Positions 5,864 to 11,928 of a DNA stretch of 13,068 bases are shown here, piece after piece. The DNA is from an uncultured Lachnoclostridium sp. (GTDB lineage: Bacteria > Bacillota > Clostridia > Lachnospirales > Lachnospiraceae): positions 1-13,068 of the forward strand of contig CABQJX010000076.1 in assembly GCA_902464595.1 (NCBI GenBank), given 5' to 3'. Under the pieces are notes generated by a model. It saw only the letters and a program-made list of their open reading frames with translations, was not told the origin of the DNA and did not search any database. A program made the translations under genes and the position numbers. How positions within the stretch are numbered: the first letter of the stretch is position 1; every line of letters starts with the position of its first letter.

Positions 5864-8131
5864 ATGAAAAATAAAATGATCCTATGGGTATGCACTGTGG
5901 TCACAGTGGTAGTATCCTTAATGGCAGTGATCGTCCGTCTGGAACCTCGGGGAGAGGGGATCCCCAGAGCCCAGGCCATGAAGGCCATGGCGCTGGCTTT
6001 CACGGATAAGGCTGCCTGTGAACAGCTGGCCACAGAGCGGAAGCAATCCCATTTTTCGGAAAAAGAAAAGAATAATTGGTTTGTGATCTACATGGATTAT
6101 CTCTATGACCAGGGATGTCTGGATGAGGAAATGACACCGCCCACTCTGACAGCGGCCCAGGATTTCCTTACATACGGGGAAGCCGCTTATATGGCTGGAA
6201 GTGTATCGGGAAAGCTGAAAGGGGAGGCAGGCTCTACCAGAAATAACCGAGAGCAGCCGATCCCGGCAGATGAATGGTGGGAGCTTTACGACGCCATACG
6301 CCAGGAGACAGATCCAGAGGGAGAGATACAGGAGATAGAGGCTATTCTCTATGGAACCCCCTCTAACCTGCCTCAGGCAGAGAGCTGGACGGCCTATACG
6401 ACCAGGGGGGATTTTGGGTTTCAGGGCCTGGCTCTTGATTCTTATCTGGACTGTGAGATCCGTTTTCTGGCCAGGGCAGGGGAGATGATATATGTAAACC
6501 TTGTGTCGGAGAATGCGGTTTACGAAAATGTATGGGTTTCTGAGGAGGATAAGGGGCATTTTAAGGCATATCTGGGATCTGCCTGGCGGGAATTTCCAGC
6601 AAAGGAGCCAGTGGAAAACGAGGCGGAAATAGGAGGCAGCCTGGCAGATTTACATATGGAAAATGGAAAATTAGTAAAGATCACCGTGAAACGGGATCGG
6701 ATCCGGGGAAAAGTGTTATCGGTCACGGATCAGACGATCGAGATAGAGGGATACGGAGAGATCCCTCTGGCGGAGAATTTTCATGTGTATAAGATATACG
6801 GGGATTTTCAGATCCTGGGGCCTTCGGATATTCTGGTAGGATACGATCTGCAGGAATTTGTGACGGCAGACGGAACGCTGTGCGGGGCTCTTCTGGAGAG
6901 GGAATTTGACGCGCAGACTATCCGGGTTCTTCTCACGGATACAGGATTTCAGAGCATCTTCCATCCATCGGTGCGCTTAAAGATAAGGGAAGGGGCCGTT
7001 TTGGAGTATGAAGGGGCAAAGGGGGAACAGAAGGAGGAAAGGCTGGAGGCCGGGACAGAGCTTGCTGTGGAGCCGGATAGCCCTTATCTGGAATATGGGC
7101 GCATGAGGATCACACCGGATGGGGAAGAAGCCATTACTCTGCTGTCTGTGGAGCGGACCCAGGGAAACCCTGTTTACAGCGGAAGCCTTGAGATCAAGAA
7201 AACAGAGGAAGGATTGGTGTTAGTCAATGACCTTTATCTGGAAGATTATCTGGAAAAAGTGGTGGCCAGCGAGATGCCCCCTTCCTATGAGAAAGAAGCC
7301 CTGAAAGCCCAGGCAGTCTGTGCCAGGACGTATGCATACCGCCAGATCCAGGGGAATGCTTACAGCCAGTACGGGGCTCATGTTGATGACAGTACGAAAT
7401 TTCAGGTCTACAACAATACCGTTTTGCAGGAACGGGTGATCCAGGCTGTGAAGGAGACTTATGGAACCATGCTTTTTTATGAAGATAAGGCCATTGAAGC
7501 CTTTTACTTCTCTACCTCCTGCGGCAGGACTGCAGACGGGAGCGTATGGGGAAGCGATCGGGAGGCCTATCCGTATCTGCAGGCAAAAGAGGTGAAGGAA
7601 GGCGGGAGGAAGCTGACAGAAGAGGAGAATGGGAATTTTGTTTCCTATATTAAAAATGGAGACGCCTCCTCTTATGACAGCGGCTATCCCATGTTTCGGT
7701 GGCAGACGGATATTCCAGCCTCCCTTCTGTCTGACAAGGCAGCAGGGATCGGAGAAGTCCAGTCCGTAGAGGTGACAAAGAGAGGATCCGGGGGTATTGC
7801 CAGCCAGCTGACGGTCACTGGATCGGAAGGAAAGAAGACGGTAGAGGGCCAGTCGGCCATCCGTTCTTTCTTAGGAGATCCCTCCCTTGTGATCACGAAG
7901 AATGACAAAAAGACCATGACCGGTTCATCTTCCCTCCCAAGCGGGTTTATCGCTGTGGAAAAACAGGATAGGGATGAGGGAGGCATTTCATTCCGTATAT
8001 ATGGGGGAGGTTTTGGACATGGAGTTGGAATGAGCCAGAATGGAGCTCAGGGTATGGCAAAGATGGGAAAGGGATATAAAGAAATTTTGGGATTTTTTTA
8101 TCCTGGTACACAGGTACGGGGAGTTCGTTAG
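5864..8131 (+). CDS. Membrane-anchored SpoIID/LytB domain protein
   Basis: The SpoIID/LytB family includes SpoIID, a lytic transglycosylase cutting glycan strands stripped of side peptides during engulfment. This 755-residue protein has an N-terminal signal anchor (about 5-24, MILWVCTVVTVVVSLMAVIV), an outer region with no family I can name (30-430), then the SpoIID domain (about 440-745). That domain shows LYLEDYLEKVVASEMPPSYE, with Glu470 in the place of the family's catalytic Glu; ALKAQAVCARTYA; STSCGRTADGSVWG; and the closing GGGFGHGVGMSQNGAQGMA with His719. It is about twice the length of B. subtilis SpoIID, so it is more likely a relative than spoIID itself. The start is ATG 5864, with AGGAG at 5853-5857 six bases upstream. 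An ATG at 5804 is rejected because it lies within 6S RNA. It may depend on readthrough from the 6S promoter. Confidence 0.88.
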   Translation: MKNKMILWVCTVVTVVVSLMAVIVRLEPRGEGIPRAQAMKAMALAFTDKAACEQLATERKQSHFSEKEKNNWFVIYMDYLYDQGCLDEEMTPPTLTAAQDFLTYGEAAYMAGSVSGKLKGEAGSTRNNREQPIPADEWWELYDAIRQETDPEGEIQEIEAILYGTPSNLPQAESWTAYTTRGDFGFQGLALDSYLDCEIRFLARAGEMIYVNLVSENAVYENVWVSEEDKGHFKAYLGSAWREFPAKEPVENEAEIGGSLADLHMENGKLVKITVKRDRIRGKVLSVTDQTIEIEGYGEIPLAENFHVYKIYGDFQILGPSDILVGYDLQEFVTADGTLCGALLEREFDAQTIRVLLTDTGFQSIFHPSVRLKIREGAVLEYEGAKGEQKEERLEAGTELAVEPDSPYLEYGRMRITPDGEEAITLLSVERTQGNPVYSGSLEIKKTEEGLVLVNDLYLEDYLEKVVASEMPPSYEKEALKAQAVCARTYAYRQIQGNAYSQYGAHVDDSTKFQVYNNTVLQERVIQAVKETYGTMLFYEDKAIEAFYFSTSCGRTADGSVWGSDREAYPYLQAKEVKEGGRKLTEEENGNFVSYIKNGDASSYDSGYPMFRWQTDIPASLLSDKAAGIGEVQSVEVTKRGSGGIASQLTVTGSEGKKTVEGQSAIRSFLGDPSLVITKNDKKTMTGSSSLPSGFIAVEKQDRDEGGISFRIYGGGFGHGVGMSQNGAQGMAKMGKGYKEILGFFYPGTQVRGVR

Positions 8132-8137
8132 GATAAT

Positions 8138-8193
8138 AAAAAAGACGCCGGTCGTTCTTAGCCTTAGAGGGCAGAGGATCCGGTGTCTTTTTT
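8138..8193. terminator. Bidirectional terminator shared by convergent genes
   Basis: AAAAAAGACGCCGG (8138-8151) pairs with CCGGTGTCTTTTTT (8180-8193), 14 pairs with one G-U. The stem has T-runs on both strands. It ends the SpoIID-like gene on the plus strand (stop at 8129-8131) and the 3D-domain gene on the minus strand (stop at 8239-8241). Confidence 0.85.
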
Positions 8194-8238
8194 GCTGATA
8201 AGACGATTCTTATTTTATAGCATGTGTCCGTGTCCTTT

Positions 8239-8982
8239 TTATGCAACCAGGAACACCTCTGCATGCTGTAAGCCGTGCTGATAGGATTCTGTGTGGGTGT
8301 TGAAGAAAATATCGATATGGTTTCCTTTGACAGCGCCTCCTCGGTCCTCCGCAGTATAGACTACCCCGTTGATCATAACCTGCGTGCCGTAAGGGATCAC
8401 ATTCGGATCCACTGCAATGGTACGTCCTGCGGTAGCCACAGCGCCCGTGCTGGTGTGGCGTCCCCAGCCGCCGGAACAGGAACGGCAGGGACAGTAGCCG
8501 GTGGTCTTAAAAACTCCAAGAGGGATCAGGCCGGATGGACTGCTGCTTTCGCCGTCGCTTTCATCTGCCTTAGGCTGCCCGTTTGTATAGGTCTGGGGAT
8601 TGGAAAAGGAGCGGCCCTCTGCCATGCCCTCGATCAAATAAACGCCCTCCGGCAGGCGGCTCCAGTCCATGGAGTAGGTAAAGCCGTGACAGCCATTGCC
8701 CTTTCCGCTGTCATAGAGATCCTGGCGGTATTCGTTTGCTGTAATCTTATGGGAAAATACTTCCTCGCCGCTCTCCTGATCTGTGATAGATATGCGCACA
8801 GTGAGAGATTCGTCAGAGGAGCTGCTGTCATAGGCCCAGCCGCTGATGGCGGAACTGTCCGTTGTCTCAAATCTGCCCTTTATGGAAGCATTTCCGGCTC
8901 CCGCTGCCAGGGAAGTGAGGGCAGTGGCGGCCATCAGGCCTGCGGTGAGGATTGCTCCTGTAAATAAATGTCTTAATTTCAT
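8239..8982 (-). CDS. Secreted 3D-domain cell-wall protein with N-terminal beta-sandwich region
   Basis: A 247-residue exported protein with a signal peptide of about 27 residues (MKLRHLFTGAILTAGLMAAT ... SLAAG). Residues 31-125 form a beta-rich region (GWAYD ... RQDLYDSGKGNGCHGFTYSM) like sandwich modules in clostridial surface proteins. A short acidic linker leads to the C-terminal 3D domain (about 155-247), named for three Asp: Asp192 (IAVDP), Asp213 (AEDRGG) and Asp224 (HIDIFF). The domain opens with TTGYCPCRSCSGGWG, carrying three Cys. 3D domains share the double-psi barrel of MltA; several relatives (YocH, YuiC, Rpf/Sps proteins) cut or bind peptidoglycan. The start has an ideal AGGAGG (8990-8995) 7 bases upstream. 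Likely role: wall remodelling. The neighbour at 9247 is a shorter paralogue. Confidence 0.9.
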   Translation of the reverse strand: MKLRHLFTGAILTAGLMAATALTSLAAGAGNASIKGRFETTDSSAISGWAYDSSSSDESLTVRISITDQESGEEVFSHKITANEYRQDLYDSGKGNGCHGFTYSMDWSRLPEGVYLIEGMAEGRSFSNPQTYTNGQPKADESDGESSSPSGLIPLGVFKTTGYCPCRSCSGGWGRHTSTGAVATAGRTIAVDPNVIPYGTQVMINGVVYTAEDRGGAVKGNHIDIFFNTHTESYQHGLQHAEVFLVA

Positions 8983-9026
8983 GGTAGTACCTCCTGCTGC
9001 TCAAGCGAATATGTGAATGAAATATT

Positions 9027-9063
9027 TGTAACATATAAACAATATATGTAACACTTTTGTAAT
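9027..9063 (+). promoter_or_regulatory. WalR-like TGTAAH direct repeats
   Basis: TGTAAC (9047-9052), five bases, then TGTAAT (9058-9063) exactly fits the WalR/YycF consensus TGTWAH-N5-TGTWAH. A further TGTAAC lies at 9027-9032. YocH, a 3D-domain wall protein, is a classic WalR target in Bacillus. Here the repeat reads on the plus strand and lies about 12-28 bases inside the transcript of the minus-strand 3D gene, a position that would suit repression. Site identity is inferred from consensus only. Confidence 0.45.
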
Positions 9064-9081
9064 ATATGAGCAACGAGTAAG

Positions 9082-9110
9082 ATTTTATCATATTTTCAGG
9101 CCAATGTCAA
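9082..9110 (-). promoter_or_regulatory. Sigma-A promoter of the 247-residue 3D-domain gene
   Basis: On the minus strand, TTGACA (9105-9110) and TAAAAT (9082-9087) are 17 bases apart. The expected start is about 9075, giving a leader of roughly 93 nt that holds the TGTAA repeats at 9027-9063. Confidence 0.82.
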
Positions 9111-9122
9111 GGAAAAATATGG

Positions 9123-9153
9123 AAAAAGCTGATCTTCTGAGAGAAAGATCAGC
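9123..9153 (-). terminator. Intrinsic terminator of the 151-residue 3D-domain gene
   Basis: GCTGATCTT (9128-9136) and AAGATCAGC (9145-9153) form a perfect 9-bp stem with an 8-base loop. Five A residues at 9123-9127 give the T-run on the minus strand. It separates this gene from the promoter of the next 3D gene, so the two are transcribed separately. Confidence 0.8.
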
Positions 9154-9246
9154 CGAAAAGATCCTTTTATATTTGGAAATTACTTCTTAGAAATTACATT
9201 TAAAAATCACATTGGAAGCCATTTAGAAATTATGTTTGGATTAGGA

Positions 9247-9702
9247 TTACTCCTGTACTAAAAAGACTTCCGCGGTGTAAGTCCCATTATCAAGTGCTTC
9301 TTCATGGGAACCGTAAAATATATCAAGAAGGTTGCCATGAACAGAAGAGCCCTTGTCCTCCACCGTATAGACGATCCCATTGATCTTTAGCTTTGTTCCC
9401 AGAGGAAATTGTTCCAGATCAGCGGAGATGGTGTGATCAGGTGTGGGTACAGTCCCGCTGTAGGTAAGTCCCCAGCCGCCGGAGCATTTGCTGCATCCGC
9501 AATATCCGGTAACGGTAAACTCTCCCAGAGAAATCTCCTGAGGGACTGGATCGGTATCTTCCTCCTCCTGGCAGACGCCGGGGCCTGTGGGCTCAAAGAA
9601 AGAATCCTCTGTATCCGGTGTACCGGCAAAGGCAGAAAAAGAACAGGAGAGGCTGAGAAGAGAGATGGCTGCTCCCAGAAATACCCTTTTTAAGTAATGC
9701 AT
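9247..9702 (-). CDS. Short secreted 3D-domain cell-wall protein
   Basis: A 151-residue exported protein with a signal peptide of about 26 residues (cleavage likely after SAFA). A short acidic linker (28-55, PTGPGVCQEEEDTDPVP) follows, then a 3D domain (about 57-151) with Asp95 (ISADLEQFPLG), Asp116 (VEDKGSS) and Asp127 (LLDIFY). It shares TGYCGCSKCSGGWG and the ending AEVFLVQE with the larger neighbour, so the two look like tandem paralogues, this one without the N-terminal beta-sandwich. The third motif has Leu in place of the His before the final Asp pair, and Lys-Gly-Ser replaces Arg-Gly-Gly at motif two; activity may differ. ATG at 9700-9702 has GAGG (9710-9713) 7 bases upstream. Likely role is peptidoglycan binding or cutting; a purely structural role is possible. 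Confidence 0.88.
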   Translation of the reverse strand: MHYLKRVFLGAAISLLSLSCSFSAFAGTPDTEDSFFEPTGPGVCQEEEDTDPVPQEISLGEFTVTGYCGCSKCSGGWGLTYSGTVPTPDHTISADLEQFPLGTKLKINGIVYTVEDKGSSVHGNLLDIFYGSHEEALDNGTYTAEVFLVQE

Positions 9703-9773
9703 ACAAGTACCTCGCTATCCAAAAAATAAATACGGAATCGTTACTGCTTGATATGATTTCCTTAACTGTTTCT

Positions 9774-9801
9774 ATTATATTACAAAAATGTTATATGTCA
9801 A
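9774..9801 (-). promoter_or_regulatory. Promoter of the 151-residue 3D-domain gene, with a WalR-like repeat in its spacer
   Basis: On the minus strand, a perfect TTGACA (9796-9801) and a perfect TATAAT (9774-9779) are 16 bases apart. Between them reads TATAAC-ATTTT-TGTAAT (9779-9795), one base off the WalR consensus. Another TGTAAC lies upstream at 9821-9826. The leader is about 65 nt. Confidence 0.75.
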
Positions 9802-9961
9802 GGGAATAAATGAAGCAAATGTTACAAAAAAGTATCATTTATCAGTATATTCTAAGCCTCAGCGTACTTTTAGAAACAAAGTATGATAGATATTCTTTTA
9901 CAGATTTGGATCTTAAATATCTGCTAAAGGGCTGTTTCTTCAAAGAAATTGCATTTATCTC
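9802..9961. other. Spacer between the divergent 3D gene and the hrcA operon
   Basis: The gene-free stretch 9703-10052 holds, at its ends, the 3D promoter and the hrcA promoter with CIRCE. The AT-rich middle shows no credible frame, terminator or RNA. The only structure seen is a weak inverted repeat, CAGAT (9901-9905) with ATCTG (9919-9923). Confidence 0.5.
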
Positions 9962-9990
9962 TTGACAAATAGGGCCGAAAGGAATATATT
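9962..9990 (+). promoter_or_regulatory. Sigma-A promoter of the hrcA-grpE-dnaK operon
   Basis: TTGACA (9962-9967) and TATATT (9985-9990) are 17 bases apart. The expected start is about 9997, directly before the CIRCE operator, so HrcA bound there blocks early elongation or initiation. Confidence 0.9.
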
Positions 9991-10004
9991 ATGGAATGTA
10001 GATG

Positions 10005-10031
10005 TTAGCACTCCAAAACGTTGAGTGCTAA
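10005..10031 (+). promoter_or_regulatory. CIRCE operator (HrcA binding site)
   Basis: A perfect match to the CIRCE consensus: TTAGCACTC (10005-10013), nine bases, GAGTGCTAA (10023-10031). It lies between the operon promoter and hrcA, giving autoregulated heat-shock control. Confidence 0.98.
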
Positions 10032-10052
10032 TAAAAAGAAGGAGGGTGGGAG

Positions 10053-11099
10053 ATGGCAGCGGATATGCTCCTGGATGACAGAAAAGTTACCATATTGAAA
10101 GCGATCATCAAGACATATCTGGAAACCGGCGAACCGGTGGGTTCCAGAACGATTTCAAAATATTCGGATCTGAAGCTTAGCTCTGCGACCATCCGGAATG
10201 AAATGTCAGATCTGGAGGAGATGGGATATATTTTACAGCCTCATACTTCTGCAGGCCGTATTCCTTCAGATAAAGGATACCGGTTTTATGTGGATCAGAT
10301 CATGCAGGAAAAGGACAGCGAAGTAACAGAGTTTAAGGAGATGATGGTCCAGAAGGTTGATAAGCTGGAGCTGGTTCTTAAACGGATGGCTCAGATGCTG
10401 GCCGCCAATACCAATTATGCGGCTATGATCAGCGGGCCCAGTTACCATAAGACGAAGATTAAATTTATCCAGCTGTCCAAAATGGAGAAGCGCAAGCTTT
10501 TGGTGGTAGTAGTGGTGGAGGGCAATATTGTAAAGAACACCATGATCGACATATCCGAGGAGCTGACGGATCAGGAGCTGTTAAATTTAAATATCCTGCT
10601 GAACAGCAGTTTAAACGGGCTGACCATTGAGGAGATCAATCTCAACGTGATCAGTAAGCTGAAAGTAGAGGCAGGCGCTCATGGACAGGTGGTGGATCTG
10701 GTTCTGAATGAGGTGGCAGAGGCCATTCAGGCAGGCGGTGAGGATCTTCAGATTTATACCAGCGGCGCTACCAATATTTTTAAGTATCCGGAGCTGTCAG
10801 ACGGCGAAAATGCCAGCCGCCTCATTGATACCCTGGAGCACAAGGAAGTCCTTCGGGAATTTGTGTCAGAAGTCAATGCAGAGGATGAGACAGATATCCA
10901 GGTTTATATCGGAAATGAGAGTCCTGTCCAGTCTATGAAGGACTGCAGCGTAGTTACTGCCAACTATGATCTGGGAGGAGGGTTAAGGGGAACCATTGGT
11001 ATCATCGGTCCCAAGAGGATGGACTATGAGCGGGTACTGGGAACCCTGCGTAACCTGATGAACCAGCTGGATACAGCGTTTAAGAAAGATGAAAGGTGA
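10053..11099 (+). CDS. hrcA: Heat-inducible transcription repressor HrcA
   Basis: HrcA is the DNA-binding repressor of class I heat-shock genes; it binds CIRCE as a dimer and needs GroEL for folding into its active form. The 348-residue length is normal. The N-terminal winged helix (about 8-80) carries SSATIRNEMSDLEEMGYI and the signature HTSAGRIPSDKGYRFYVD. A GAF-like central domain follows (about 105-325), with the HrcA-typical VEGNIVKNTMI and ending DLGGGLRGTIGIIGPKRMDY with a final conserved helix. The ATG has GGAGG (10041-10045) 7 bases upstream, after CIRCE. It is the first gene of the operon; its TGA overlaps the ribosome binding site of grpE, suggesting coupled translation. With CIRCE 22 bases upstream it should repress itself and the chaperone genes behind it. 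Confidence 0.97.
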   Translation: MAADMLLDDRKVTILKAIIKTYLETGEPVGSRTISKYSDLKLSSATIRNEMSDLEEMGYILQPHTSAGRIPSDKGYRFYVDQIMQEKDSEVTEFKEMMVQKVDKLELVLKRMAQMLAANTNYAAMISGPSYHKTKIKFIQLSKMEKRKLLVVVVVEGNIVKNTMIDISEELTDQELLNLNILLNSSLNGLTIEEINLNVISKLKVEAGAHGQVVDLVLNEVAEAIQAGGEDLQIYTSGATNIFKYPELSDGENASRLIDTLEHKEVLREFVSEVNAEDETDIQVYIGNESPVQSMKDCSVVTANYDLGGGLRGTIGIIGPKRMDYERVLGTLRNLMNQLDTAFKKDER

Positions 11100-11105
11100 T
11101 AAGCT

Positions 11106-11768
11106 GTGAGTGAAGAAATGAAGGAAGATATAAAAGGTGCAGAGGAGACAGCTGAGACAGAAGCCAGCGAGATCCCCATTGCAGATGGAATAGATGAAAT
11201 GGAGTCCGGCGGGAAAGAGGATAAAGAGGCTGCCAGCGATGAGGAGCAGCCAGCAGAGAACGAGGCAGCCGGGGACAGCAGGGAGGACTCATCAAAGGAG
11301 GAGAAGAAGGGATTTTTCAAGAAAAAGAAGGATCCAAGAGATGAGAAGATCGAGGAGCTGACAGACCGTGTAAAACGGCAGATGGCAGAGTTTGAGAACT
11401 TCCGCAAGCGTTCCGAGCGTGAAAAATCCACCATGTACGAGATGGGAGCGAGGGACATTATTGAAAAGATCCTTCCTATTGTAGATAACTTTGAACGCGG
11501 GTTGGCCACAGTGCCTGAGGAAGATAAGGGAAATCCGATCGCCGAGGGTATGGAGAAGATATATAAGCAGTTCCAGAAGACGTTGGAGGAAGCCGGAGTA
11601 AAGGCTATCGAGGCTGCCGGCAAAGAATTTGACCCTAACTTCCACAACGCAGTGATGCATGTGGAAGATGACAGCCTGGGAGAGAATATCGTGGCAGAGG
11701 AGCTGTTAAAGGGCTATACCTACCGCGATTCGGTGGTAAGGCACAGCATGGTAAAAGTAGCGAACTGA
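11106..11768 (+). CDS. grpE: Nucleotide exchange factor GrpE
   Basis: GrpE is the homodimeric cochaperone that releases ADP from DnaK and so resets its cycle in the cytoplasm. The 220-residue product has a long disordered acidic start (1-65), a basic patch GFFKKKKDPRDEK (69-81), the dimerising coiled-coil helix (about 80-140, with RQMAEFENFRKRSEREKSTM), and the C-terminal beta domain contacting DnaK (about 165-220), including the signature EFDPNFHNAVMHVEDD and GYTYRDSVVRHSMVKV. The start is GTG 11106, with AAGGTGA (11093-11099) overlapping the hrcA stop and properly spaced; the ATG at 11118 is too far from it. The acidic tail is longer than in E. coli, common in Firmicutes. dnaK follows after an unusually long 160-base spacer filled with palindromic repeats. 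Confidence 0.97.
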   Translation: MSEEMKEDIKGAEETAETEASEIPIADGIDEMESGGKEDKEAASDEEQPAENEAAGDSREDSSKEEKKGFFKKKKDPRDEKIEELTDRVKRQMAEFENFRKRSEREKSTMYEMGARDIIEKILPIVDNFERGLATVPEEDKGNPIAEGMEKIYKQFQKTLEEAGVKAIEAAGKEFDPNFHNAVMHVEDDSLGENIVAEELLKGYTYRDSVVRHSMVKVAN

Positions 11769-11890
11769 CATTGAACACTTAGCGAGATATTGTCGAGCTT
11801 AGTGTGAAAGTCGTTCCCGAACCTTAGCGAGGTATTACCGAGCTTAGTTGAGGGAACATGCAACAGGCACTTAGCGAGGTATTGTCAAGC
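11767..11890 (+). repeat. Tandem palindromic repeats in the grpE-dnaK spacer (two full copies, one truncated)
   Basis: Three copies of a CTTAGCGAG core occur at 11776-11804, 11823-11847 and 11868-11890. The first two lie in imperfect hairpins that abut exactly: 11767-11812, which starts in the grpE stop codon, and 11813-11857. Hairpin 2 pairs GTTCCC (11813-11818) with GGGAAC (11852-11857) and has GG-TATTA-CC as its tip; inside are two tandem G-A/A-G mismatches ten positions apart and a T-T mismatch. Hairpin 1 repeats this plan (outer GAC/GTC arms). Copy 3 has only the left arm and a decayed right arm (CAAGC). There is no T-run after either hairpin, so a simple terminator is unlikely; they may slow or process the grpE-dnaK transcript. 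Confidence 0.8.
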
Positions 11891-11928
11891 ATTTATTTTC
11901 ATTCAGAATAGATCAGGAGGAAAAAACT

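Noticed and set aside
9020..9080. TGTAA-rich leader considered as a riboswitch
   Set aside because: It is AT-rich with short direct repeats and no stable multi-helix fold or known aptamer core; a protein-binding site is more likely.
11024..11647. Long minus-strand frame (207 codons) opposite grpE and the end of hrcA
   Set aside because: It is Ser/Ala/Leu-rich, as expected from reading Glu/Lys-rich codons backwards, has no credible domain, and lies opposite two certain genes.
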